Positions 1-5,114 of a stretch of DNA of 5,114 nt are shown in pieces. The stretch covers positions 2,636 to 7,749 of the forward strand of contig DIUH01000138.1 of the NCBI GenBank assembly GCA_002428205.1. The letters are read 5' to 3'. Below the pieces are notes generated by a model. That model saw only the letters and a list, made by a program, of their open reading frames with translations. It ran no database searches and was not told where the DNA came from. How positions within the stretch are numbered: the stretch's first letter is position 1; each line of letters opens with the position of its first letter. The stretch comes from Planctomycetaceae bacterium UBA6163 (GTDB taxonomy: Bacteria; Planctomycetota; Planctomycetia; Pirellulales; Pirellulaceae). Made by a program: the position numbers and the translations under genes.

Positions 1-174
1 TGGTTGGACCATGTCAATCGCTTGCGAGTCCAACACGCCGTTACGCTGCTGCAAACGACGAATCGCAAAATGGCATCGATCGCCTTCCAATGCGGGTTCG
101 AAGACCTATCGACATTCTATCGCGTCATGCACCGCATCACCGGCCACCGGCCCGGTGCCTATCGAACGAAGTGA
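1..174 (+). CDS. AraC-family transcriptional regulator, C-terminal fragment (5' end outside window)
   Basis: An open frame runs from base 1 to a TGA at 172-174 and has no start inside the window, so only the last 57 residues are seen. The visible part matches the second helix-turn-helix of the AraC/XylS DNA-binding domain: a leucine-rich helix (RLRVQHAVTLLQ), then ASIAFQCGFEDLSTFYRV, then the closing GHRPGAYR that corresponds to the family's G-x-x-P-x-x-(Y/F)-R end. The family binds promoter DNA through two such motifs, with the sensing domain normally N-terminal; that part is not visible, so effector and targets cannot be inferred. The protein ends three residues after the GAYR signature, as is usual when the DNA-binding domain is C-terminal. 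The gene is convergent with the FecR gene, with only 32 bp between the two stop codons. The family call is firm; the subfamily is unknown. Confidence 0.88.
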   Translation, partial: WLDHVNRLRVQHAVTLLQTTNRKMASIAFQCGFEDLSTFYRVMHRITGHRPGAYRTK

Positions 175-183
175 GTCCAAACT

Positions 184-193
184 GAATGCATTC
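184..193. repeat. 10-bp perfect palindrome between convergent genes
   Basis: GAATGCATTC is self-complementary and lies in the 32-bp gap between the stop of the AraC-family gene and the stop of the FecR gene. It has no T tract after it on either strand, so it is not a convincing intrinsic terminator. It may be chance. Confidence 0.2.
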
Positions 194-206
194 GCGATGG
201 CCAGCA

Positions 207-2555
207 CTACTGCTGTTCCGTCACAGCTTCGGCGGCGACGGGGCTGGGACTCGGGCTGGGGGCTTGAGGCTTGGGAACGACGTTGGTCCAGCGAATCTCG
301 CCTTTCCTCAGCTTGACTTCCCATTTTTTGATGTCGGCGGCACGCCGCGACGGCGTCTCCGATTCGGCTCGATAATTCAATAACGATCCCGTGATCTGCC
401 GCAGGTTTTCTGACGCCAAAACACGGATCGTCATATTGGAATCATCCAACTCCCTCACCAAAATCGCGTCGGCACCGGCCGCTAATTGCTCATTCGAAAA
501 CAGCCACAACAGACGATAAATCTCACCCGCTTGGGCCCCATCCATTTGCATGATCGATTGGCGAACCGCGGCTGCCGATTCCGGACCGCGATCGACCGCC
601 CGAACCATCGCCACGAAATGGTCGGTCCAATAAGTCCGCTGTTTCGGTTGGCTGAACACACCCTCGGCACCGAAATAAACGTCGTGACGGCCCAGCAACA
701 ACATCGTCCGTGCGGCCAGCGCCCCGACTTCGGCGCGACGGAAATCCATCGCTTCGCGCAGCGACAATTCGATCGATTCGTTGCCCCGCAAAAGTTCCAA
801 CAAACCGGTACGAGCGAGCGACTCAAGCGACTCGGCGGTTTCGACCGGTTCATCCAACCACGTCGGAATCGCGCTGACGTCGCTCAGCGAAACTTGGTTG
901 CCCGAATCGACCGTCAAAAGTTGGCCCGATTCGAGCGTTACTTCGGGCCGATTTCCCGACCGCCATTTCGGCGTCCCCTGTGCCGCCAAGACCTGAATCA
1001 CGCGGCGCGTGCCGGCTGGGTTTTCTGGGTCAACACCCGGCGCACGGGTCGACATCACTTCGATCGCCACCACACTTGCTGGAGTCGGCAACGTCAACAC
1101 GCTTTCGGTATCGCCAAAGCGGACCAAAACTTGACGGTCGTCGATCTTGCCGGAGATCAGAAAACGACCGTAGCTGAGCGTCAATTCGGCTGTTTTGCCC
1201 GGTGATGGTCGCATCGCCACCCGTGCCGGACCGATCATCGTCAGCTCCACCTCTTCATGGATCGACAACTTATCGCGGAACGTCGGCGGACAAATCAGAT
1301 CGCTGTCCGCAGCCACCACGTCGCCCTTTTTGCCCATCACCCATGCGTTCAGATCAGGGTCGCGAATCAACAGCAAAGACCCTTCACTGGTCACCACAAT
1401 CGGGTCTTCTGGCTCAGCCGGCATCGGTCCAACGCTAGCCGGTGCAGTCGCCTCAGGCACCACCGGCGTCACACTCGGGGGCGTCGCCGCATCGCTAACC
1501 GTAGAATCGCCAACGGGAACTTCAACAACCGGCGCCATCGCGACCACCGGCGGAAGAGGCTTGTCCACAGCGGGATTTTCGGCAGCCGAATCTGGCGTCG
1601 CTGCGACCGTCGGCGCCGGTGGTTCAACAATCGCAGGCCCTAGACCAGGTGCCGGAACCGTCACATTCGCATCGCCAGTCGCTGGCAACGCCACAGCCGC
1701 TGGCGTCTCGGATTCGGGCGCTGGCACGACCAAATCTGGCACCGCTGGTATCACTGGGTCCGCATCGGAAACCTGAACCGTGTCATCAGGCTTCGGACCG
1801 AACAGCGGCTCGAAAGCTTTAGCAGCGACGAACAAGAACGCCGCCAAAAGTGCGAGACTGACCAACCAAGGCATCACTCGCGACGGGCGAACGGTGTAAT
1901 CCGACAAGTCCGATGCCGACAGCCTGCGGGTTCCAGCCATTGCCGGTGCGGCCGCCGTGGGGAACATCGCGACCGATTCCTTCAGCCGTGTCGGAGCGTC
2001 CGAAACGCCCGAATCATCCGGCCCCACCGGCATGATCGGCGGCGCAGTCACTTCGGTCGGATACTCACCAACGCCACCTGGTGTCGCAGGCATCGTTTCG
2101 GCAGACGATATCGATGTCGCATAACCAGCGCCATCGACGCTGCCGTTGGCAACCAACGATTCCAGATCGACCGCCGGGTCCATTTGCATGATCCGATGCC
2201 TCAGCGACAACGGAATCTCGGCCGGCTTGGCCAACACTAGCGTCAAAACTTGGTGGCACGCGGCAACCTCAGCCAAATGCGGGTCCGACTCCAAACAAAT
2301 CCGTTCCACTTCCGCGACCTGTTCGGCCGACAACACGCTGTCCAAATACTCGCCGATCCGGTTCGCATCGTCCGCGGTTCCTGTTGCGGCCACTGGCGGC
2401 GCCGACAACTGGTCATTCACCAAACACGCCTTCACGCGTTCGACCAATTTGGATGCAAAATCGCTCTGCTTCAGCTTTTCTGCGATCGCAGCGTCGTCTT
2501 CGGAATCGAGCGCACGGTCCAGATAAGCCAGCAGTGTTCGCAGTGTCAGTCGCAT
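207..2555 (-). CDS. FecR-domain membrane protein with anti-sigma-like N-terminus and HEAT-like C-terminus
   Basis: Predicted 782-residue single-pass membrane protein. Order of parts: a cytoplasmic region (1-150) opening MRLTLRTLLAYLD and containing EYLDSVLSAEQVAEVERICL and HLAEVAACHQVLTLVL, a pattern I associate with planctomycete anti-sigma-like regulators; an acidic, Pro/Gly-rich linker; one membrane helix at about 227-248 (MPWLVSLALLAAFLFVAAKA); a Pro/Ala/Val-rich stalk at about 254-388; a FecR-like beta domain at about 390-560; and an alpha-helical C-terminus at about 565-757 with a HEAT-like segment (IRVLASENLRQITG) and the closing KKWEVKLRKGEIRW. FecR domains are known from sensors that control ECF sigma factors, so signalling from outside to inside is inferred; no substrate or partner can be named. 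The ATG at 2553-2555 is preferred because it gives the familiar N-terminus; a GTG three codons upstream (2562-2564) is possible. Neither has a clear Shine-Dalgarno. It is last in the apparent minus-strand operon. Confidence 0.85.
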   Translation of the reverse strand: MRLTLRTLLAYLDRALDSEDDAAIAEKLKQSDFASKLVERVKACLVNDQLSAPPVAATGTADDANRIGEYLDSVLSAEQVAEVERICLESDPHLAEVAACHQVLTLVLAKPAEIPLSLRHRIMQMDPAVDLESLVANGSVDGAGYATSISSAETMPATPGGVGEYPTEVTAPPIMPVGPDDSGVSDAPTRLKESVAMFPTAAAPAMAGTRRLSASDLSDYTVRPSRVMPWLVSLALLAAFLFVAAKAFEPLFGPKPDDTVQVSDADPVIPAVPDLVVPAPESETPAAVALPATGDANVTVPAPGLGPAIVEPPAPTVAATPDSAAENPAVDKPLPPVVAMAPVVEVPVGDSTVSDAATPPSVTPVVPEATAPASVGPMPAEPEDPIVVTSEGSLLLIRDPDLNAWVMGKKGDVVAADSDLICPPTFRDKLSIHEEVELTMIGPARVAMRPSPGKTAELTLSYGRFLISGKIDDRQVLVRFGDTESVLTLPTPASVVAIEVMSTRAPGVDPENPAGTRRVIQVLAAQGTPKWRSGNRPEVTLESGQLLTVDSGNQVSLSDVSAIPTWLDEPVETAESLESLARTGLLELLRGNESIELSLREAMDFRRAEVGALAARTMLLLGRHDVYFGAEGVFSQPKQRTYWTDHFVAMVRAVDRGPESAAAVRQSIMQMDGAQAGEIYRLLWLFSNEQLAAGADAILVRELDDSNMTIRVLASENLRQITGSLLNYRAESETPSRRAADIKKWEVKLRKGEIRWTNVVPKPQAPSPSPSPVAAEAVTEQQ
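1389..1796 (-). other. Pro/Ala/Val-rich low-complexity stalk within the FecR protein
   Basis: This part of the gene encodes about 135 residues made mostly of Pro, Ala, Val, Thr, Asp and Glu, with irregular blocks such as PAPGLGP and EPPAPTVAATP. It sits directly outside the predicted membrane helix and before the FecR domain. The likely role is an extended spacer that carries the FecR domain away from the membrane. There is no exact tandem repeat. The biased composition also keeps the opposite strand open in several frames, which explains long but spurious reading frames there. Confidence 0.7.
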
Positions 2556-2644
2556 CGGGATCACAATTCATCAGAGAAAAAATCGACGTGGCGGCAAAGC
2601 GATTCGCCCACTTCACGTTCTCATGATCAATAGTGACGCTGGCA

Positions 2645-3577
2645 TCACCGATCCGTGCGAGAAAACAGCCGATCGGCAAACTTTTCTGGAAAAAAACTCA
2701 GCGACAGCATCGCCAGCCCCAAAAAGTGCATCCACTGGCTGCTGAGGATCGCAAGCCCCACGCACCACAGGATCGCCAAACAAAAACCCGCCGCGCGCGT
2801 CGATCCGATCCATAGCAGCGCCGGCAACGCGATCGCGCCCAGCACAATCCCATGCGACAGCGATTCATGCACCAGCGGCGAACGCAACGTCTCGGTGAAG
2901 TCGAAATAGCGAATCTCGATCGGCGAAACCACAGCCATCACGCCAGTACCGTCCCACCATGCCAGCGACGACAACATCGCCAGCCCCGTCACCAAAAATA
3001 CGATCGAAAGGTGAATCTGCATTAATCGGCGTGCGAGCGTTGTGGTCCAAGCTGCAGTGCCGCCGGCCGGATCCGAAAACGGCGTCTGGACCGGTGCGAT
3101 CGCCAAATAAGCCAATCCCCACGCCAGCGTCACTTCTTCTAACCCGCCGATGATCATCGAACGGTTGGCCAACCAGACGACCGACAACCACAACGCCACC
3201 GTTACCGCGCGAGTCGATCGGACCAGCGGCATCGCGATCGCCAGCAGCATGCCGACCAACAAATAACCGCGCAGCAGCGTCGGCGAATCGATCCAGTACA
3301 GCGGCGACAATCTCCACTGCACGGTATCACCCAAATCGGCATCCGCCAAAAAGACGCCCAGCGCTTCAGCCGATAAAATACCGTCGCCCGCAAACCAAAA
3401 CGCGACGTCCGACCAATGCGACGCGAAGTACCAAAACGCGATCACGGCCAGTCCAATTCGCACCATCGCCAGCGAACGGCAAGCCAACGAAAGTTCGGCT
3501 ATCGAACGGCCAAACCAAAACGAGTTCCAAGCCGAATCGGTCGCGGCGGTATCGATCGTGTTATCAGACGATTTCAT
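2645..3577 (-). CDS. HTTM-domain multipass membrane protein (vitamin K-dependent carboxylase-like fold)
   Basis: Predicted 310-residue integral membrane protein with about seven or eight hydrophobic helices (roughly 35-53, 101-119, 123-138, 148-161, 186-205, 242-258, 261-278, 282-297). It fits the HTTM family, the horizontally transferred transmembrane domain shared with vitamin K-dependent gamma-glutamyl carboxylase. Supporting landmarks are AMVRIGLAVIAFWYF near the N-terminus, GDGILSAEAL, MQIHLSIVFLVTGLAML followed by WWDGTG (207-212), SPIEIRYFDF, SPLVHESLSHG, and the FFPEKFADRLF ending. Length suits a stand-alone HTTM protein. Many bacterial HTTM proteins have no known reaction, so carboxylase activity should not be assumed. 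ATG at 3575-3577 is chosen over an adjacent TTG at 3580; a weak GATGAAG lies just upstream. It sits between the one-TM protein gene upstream and the FecR gene downstream, all on one strand. Confidence 0.85.
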   Translation of the reverse strand: MKSSDNTIDTAATDSAWNSFWFGRSIAELSLACRSLAMVRIGLAVIAFWYFASHWSDVAFWFAGDGILSAEALGVFLADADLGDTVQWRLSPLYWIDSPTLLRGYLLVGMLLAIAMPLVRSTRAVTVALWLSVVWLANRSMIIGGLEEVTLAWGLAYLAIAPVQTPFSDPAGGTAAWTTTLARRLMQIHLSIVFLVTGLAMLSSLAWWDGTGVMAVVSPIEIRYFDFTETLRSPLVHESLSHGIVLGAIALPALLWIGSTRAAGFCLAILWCVGLAILSSQWMHFLGLAMLSLSFFPEKFADRLFSRTDR

Positions 3578-3653
3578 CAAGCTTCATCAACCCGTTAGTC
3601 AAATCGAAATGCCGCCAGCGGCCTGCGACAGCGAATCCTCTGCGATCTCCGCC

Positions 3654-4364
3654 TTAGGGTGTCGCGGCCGACGTCAATCGCGGCTGTGCGACTCGCACCA
3701 AGCGGATCTCGCCACCATCACGCAAAACCGCTGCGGTGTAGGGGGCCGGTTCGGCGTCCTGGACCACATTGGTCATCAAGTTGGGCAAACGAACGATGCG
3801 AACCCAATCGGCATCAGTATCTCGTTGTAGCGTCGGCAACATCAGCCGCCCGGCCAACGCGTTTTGGTCATTCGCCCCCAAATCCGCGACCGCCGCCAAA
3901 AATCGCTGGTACCTGCGGGCTCGCTCGCTGCCACCTTCAACCACCCACCTCGCCGGGTACCATTGCGATTCTTCTGGCTTCGCACCCGAGGCAACCTGCA
4001 ATCGATAAACCCGCTCGGCCCCGTCACCGCGTGCCAAGAAAAACGCCACCCCATCGGCCGCCACCGCATCGGCCGCATTGCCTTCGGGCGCCAAATGGAA
4101 TGTTGCTAAATACGGAGCGAACCCATCGACCAACCGCCCCTGCACGCCCGAAGAACGGACAACAGCTAGATAAGCGACCGCAATCACGGCCACATGAACC
4201 ATCAACAACGCACTGACGATTCGCATAACCAGTGTCGAAGGCATCACGGGCAATGCGTCCTGCTGGACGTTCGCGTCGGCGGTCGCCTCCGTGGACGATG
4301 GTGCGAGGGATTGGCTGCCACCGGACGCCGCTCGTCGCGATTCAGCAATTTTCTTTCTAGCCAC
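3654..4364 (-). CDS. Single-pass membrane protein of unknown function, probable partner of the HTTM protein
   Basis: Predicted 236 residues. The N-terminus (1-42) is polar, with a basic start (MARKKIAESRR) and a Ser/Ala/Gln-rich stretch. One membrane helix lies at about 46-68 (VMRIVSALLMVHVAVIAVAY). The rest (70-236) is a soluble region, probably extracytoplasmic, with VDGFAPYLATFHLAPEG, a WYPARW motif, an ERARRYQRFLAAVADL helix, DWVRIVRLPNL and a beta-like end (GEIRLVRVAQPRL). No enzyme motif or cysteine is visible. I do not recognise a named family; planctomycete HTTM genes are often beside a one-TM protein with an arrangement like this, so partnership is inferred from position and layout. 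The start is a GTG at 4362-4364: an in-frame TAG is three codons upstream and the next ATG lies near the membrane helix. No Shine-Dalgarno is evident. A 14-bp tandem duplication covers the start (see repeat). It is the first gene of the apparent operon. Confidence 0.78.
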   Translation of the reverse strand: MARKKIAESRRAASGGSQSLAPSSTEATADANVQQDALPVMPSTLVMRIVSALLMVHVAVIAVAYLAVVRSSGVQGRLVDGFAPYLATFHLAPEGNAADAVAADGVAFFLARGDGAERVYRLQVASGAKPEESQWYPARWVVEGGSERARRYQRFLAAVADLGANDQNALAGRLMLPTLQRDTDADWVRIVRLPNLMTNVVQDAEPAPYTAAVLRDGGEIRLVRVAQPRLTSAATP

Positions 4365-4378
4365 TCGTTTCTAGCCAC
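4354..4378. repeat. 11-bp direct repeat, 14-bp period, over the GTG start
   Basis: The 11-mer tttctagccac occurs at 4354-4364 and again at 4368-4378, separated by tcg. On the coding (minus) strand each copy reads GTGGCTAGAAA, so each offers a GTG, but the two GTGs are 14 bases apart and in different frames. Only the downstream one (4364) opens the long gene. The pattern is that of a short slippage duplication. Confidence 0.75.
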
Positions 4379-4379
4379 A

Positions 4380-4396
4380 TTCAATGCAGAATTGAA
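4380..4396. repeat. Perfect inverted repeat TTCAAT-N5-ATTGAA upstream of the membrane-protein gene
   Basis: Two 6-bp arms (4380-4385 and 4391-4396) flank a 5-base centre, 15 bases upstream of the GTG start at 4364. It lies in the probable 5' leader of the minus-strand operon. It could be an operator for a dimeric regulator or a small mRNA hairpin near the start. AT-rich arms of six bases also arise by chance, so this is tentative. Confidence 0.3.
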
Positions 4397-4460
4397 GAAC
4401 AAACCGATGCCCGTCGGCGGCAGTACACCAAAATAGCGACTGTCCCGCGAACGCATACCT

Positions 4461-4490
4461 ATCGTAATCAGTCCAAGTAAAAGAAGTCAG
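4461..4490 (-). promoter_or_regulatory. Candidate sigma70-type promoter for the minus-strand operon
   Basis: On the minus strand, CTGACT (4485-4490, 4 of 6 matches to TTGACA) is followed after 18 bases by TACGAT (4461-4466, 4 of 6 matches to TATAAT). Transcription would start near 4454, about 90 bases before the GTG at 4364. Position is sensible but each box is only moderate. Confidence 0.35.
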
Positions 4491-4501
4491 TCTGTAAGGC
4501 G

Positions 4502-4530
4502 TTGACCACAAAACGCCGCAGAGCTAAATT
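4502..4530 (+). promoter_or_regulatory. Probable sigma70-type promoter of the tRNA-His gene
   Basis: TTGACC (4502-4507, 5 of 6 matches to TTGACA) and TAAATT (4525-4530, 4 of 6 to TATAAT) are separated by the ideal 17 bases. Transcription would begin near 4537, about ten bases before the mature tRNA 5' end. Box match, spacing and distance to the tRNA agree with each other. Confidence 0.6.
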
Positions 4531-4547
4531 GCTGACATGATACACGC

Positions 4548-4622
4548 GGTGGGTGTAGCTCAGTTGGTTAGAGCGTCGGATTGTGGTTCCGAATGTCGGG
4601 GGTTCGAATCCCCTCACTCACC
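4548..4622 (+). tRNA. tRNA-His (anticodon GTG)
   Basis: The sequence folds as a complete cloverleaf. The 7-bp acceptor stem pairs 4549-4555 with 4615-4621, including one G-U pair. The D arm is GCTC/GAGC with the AGTTGGTTA loop. The anticodon stem TCGGA/TCCGA encloses loop TTGTGGT with anticodon GTG at 4583-4585, which reads histidine codons CAC and CAT. The variable loop has five bases, and the T arm has stem GGGGG/CCCCT with loop TTCGAAT. A G at 4548 faces a discriminator C at 4622, the G-1:C73 pair that histidyl-tRNA synthetase recognises. The bases after 4622 are CTG, so CCA is not encoded and must be added by the CCA-adding enzyme. The gene stands alone, with its own promoter upstream and a likely terminator downstream. 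Confidence 0.97.
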
Positions 4623-4704
4623 CTGCTAAGTCCTTTCTCCACAAGAACTTGCGATTCGCCTAATTTAGGACCGATTAAGTAGGGCAAGCGATAGGACGAA
4701 AAGG

Positions 4705-4731
4705 GACGATCTGATGCCGATTGTCTTTTTT
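4705..4731 (+). terminator. Probable intrinsic terminator of the tRNA-His transcript
   Basis: A 7-bp stem (4705-4711 GACGATC with 4719-4725 GATTGTC, one G-U pair) encloses a 7-base loop and is followed directly by six T (4726-4731). AAAAGG just before the stem could extend pairing into the T tract. It lies about 80 bases after the tRNA, so the precursor would have a long 3' trailer to be removed. Read on the minus strand, the same hairpin is followed by CCTTTTC, so it could also weakly stop transcripts of the zinc-ribbon gene that converge on it. Confidence 0.6.
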
Positions 4732-4771
4732 CGCATCTACCTGACGCAACTACGCCACTAACTGCCTGAAC

Positions 4772-4790
4772 CCGTTGATTGTGGCAACGG
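4772..4790. repeat. Perfect 6-bp stem / 7-base loop hairpin
   Basis: CCGTTG (4772-4777) and CAACGG (4785-4790) are exact inverted repeats around ATTGTGG. It lies 37 bases beyond the stop of the minus-strand zinc-ribbon gene, in the 200-bp stretch between that gene and the tRNA. No T tract follows on either strand, so it is not a standard terminator; it might protect the 3' end of the mRNA. Apart from this and the terminator, I see nothing else in this intergenic stretch. Confidence 0.35.
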
Positions 4791-4826
4791 CTGTCCAGTC
4801 CTCTCCGCGTGCAATAACGCAGCAAC

Positions 4827-5105
4827 TCACTTTGCACCCAACCCCTCCACGCTGTTCCCCGACACAACATTAAGCCCTGGTTCAAGTCCTGGTCTAACGC
4901 CTTGATCCAAGTTCGCCTCCATCCAGCCACCGACATCGGTGATCGAATCGTCAAGGAACGACCGTTGGCACGTGGGGCAGACGCTGATGAATCTCGGTGC
5001 GTGGCGAAAAAAACTGATCCGAGGAAAGCCAAAGTTCACCAAGATGCTCGGATGGTCGCAATTTAAACAGATGATTGGTTGCATCCGTCGCCAGGCACTC
5101 TTCAT
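4827..5105 (-). CDS. Small putative zinc-ribbon protein (two CxxC pairs), start possibly beyond window
   Basis: Predicted 92 residues from the ATG at 5103-5105. CLNC at residues 13-16 and CPTC at 43-46 form two CxxC pairs 26 residues apart, the spacing of a zinc ribbon. Between them is an aromatic and basic stretch (ILVNFGFPRISFFRHAPRFI), and after them QRSFLDDSITDVGGWMEANLD. Four cysteines binding one zinc ion is the likely arrangement, with a structural, nucleic-acid or protein-binding role; no catalytic residue is visible. The C-terminal 25 residues look unstructured (Pro/Gly/Asn-rich). The frame stays open to the window edge (only three more codons are visible), so the true start may lie further upstream; an internal ATG at residue 8 is a third option. 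Its paired cysteines and protein-like composition favour a real gene over chance. It is cytoplasmic by default, as no signal peptide or membrane helix is visible. I cannot name the family. Confidence 0.65.
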   Translation of the reverse strand: MKSAWRRMQPIICLNCDHPSILVNFGFPRISFFRHAPRFISVCPTCQRSFLDDSITDVGGWMEANLDQGVRPGLEPGLNVVSGNSVEGLGAK

Positions 5106-5114
5106 CGCAGCCCA

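Noticed and set aside
486..1205. A 239-residue plus-strand open frame opposite the FecR gene
   Set aside because: It is rich in Arg, His and Gln with no domain-like pattern, as expected for antisense of a GC-biased gene. The FecR frame explains this region.
1195..1776. A 193-residue Gly/Ser/Thr/Ala-rich plus-strand open frame
   Set aside because: It is the antisense image of the Pro/Ala-rich stalk of the FecR protein; its repetitive look comes from the codon composition.
1389..1796. A tandem-repeat or CRISPR-like array in the stalk region
   Set aside because: The similarity between blocks is only compositional; there are no exact, evenly spaced repeats.
3659..4216. A 185-residue plus-strand open frame opposite the one-TM membrane protein
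   Set aside because: It has a shadow-like Pro/Arg/His-rich composition, and the opposite strand has a coherent membrane protein.
4244..4456. A 70-residue minus-strand frame overlapping the start of the membrane gene
   Set aside because: Its second half is an out-of-frame Arg/Pro-rich shadow of the gene, so it is not a gene as it stands. Its first half is considered only in the start-site finding.
4548..4622. The tRNA-His 3' end as an integration (att) site
   Set aside because: I saw no second copy of the tRNA 3' sequence, no integrase and no phage-like gene in the window.
4568..5032. A 154-residue minus-strand open frame ending in SEGIRTPDIRNHNPTL
   Set aside because: The ending is the antisense translation of the tRNA-His gene, a well-known annotation artefact, and the rest overlaps the zinc-ribbon gene in another frame.

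Overview
The window looks like chromosomal DNA from a planctomycete, most likely Pirellulaceae (Rhodopirellula-like). The grounds are family resemblance: a large FecR-type membrane protein opening with MRLTLRTLLAYLD and carrying a planctomycete-style HEAT-like C-terminus, an HTTM membrane protein, moderately high GC content, and starts without clear Shine-Dalgarno sequences, some probably GTG. The assignment is from recognition, not from a database search.

Layout. At the left edge (1-174, +) lies the C-terminal end of an AraC-family regulator whose start is outside the window. It converges with three minus-strand genes that probably form one transcription unit, read right to left: a 236-residue single-pass membrane protein (3654-4364), an HTTM-domain multipass membrane protein (2645-3577), and a 782-residue FecR-domain membrane protein (207-2555). 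Their gaps are 76 and 89 bp, with no convincing terminator between them. Right of this set is a short divergent control region (about 4365-4547) with a fair promoter candidate facing the minus-strand genes and a better one facing a tRNA-His gene (4548-4622, +). A hairpin followed by six T about 80 bp downstream probably ends the tRNA transcript. At the right edge (4827-5105, -) is a small protein with two CxxC pairs, probably a zinc ribbon, whose start may lie outside the window.

How the genes may work together. All three co-directional genes encode envelope proteins. HTTM proteins in planctomycetes are often beside a smaller one-TM protein, so the 236-residue protein is a plausible partner. 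The FecR protein joins an anti-sigma-like cytoplasmic part to an extracytoplasmic FecR and HEAT-like part, which suggests signalling or sensing across the membrane, but no sigma factor gene is present here. No mobile element, CRISPR array or phage-like module was seen. The most interesting points are the FecR protein's architecture and orphan state, the membrane gene set, a 14-bp tandem duplication at the start of the first gene of that set, and the uncharacterised zinc-ribbon protein.
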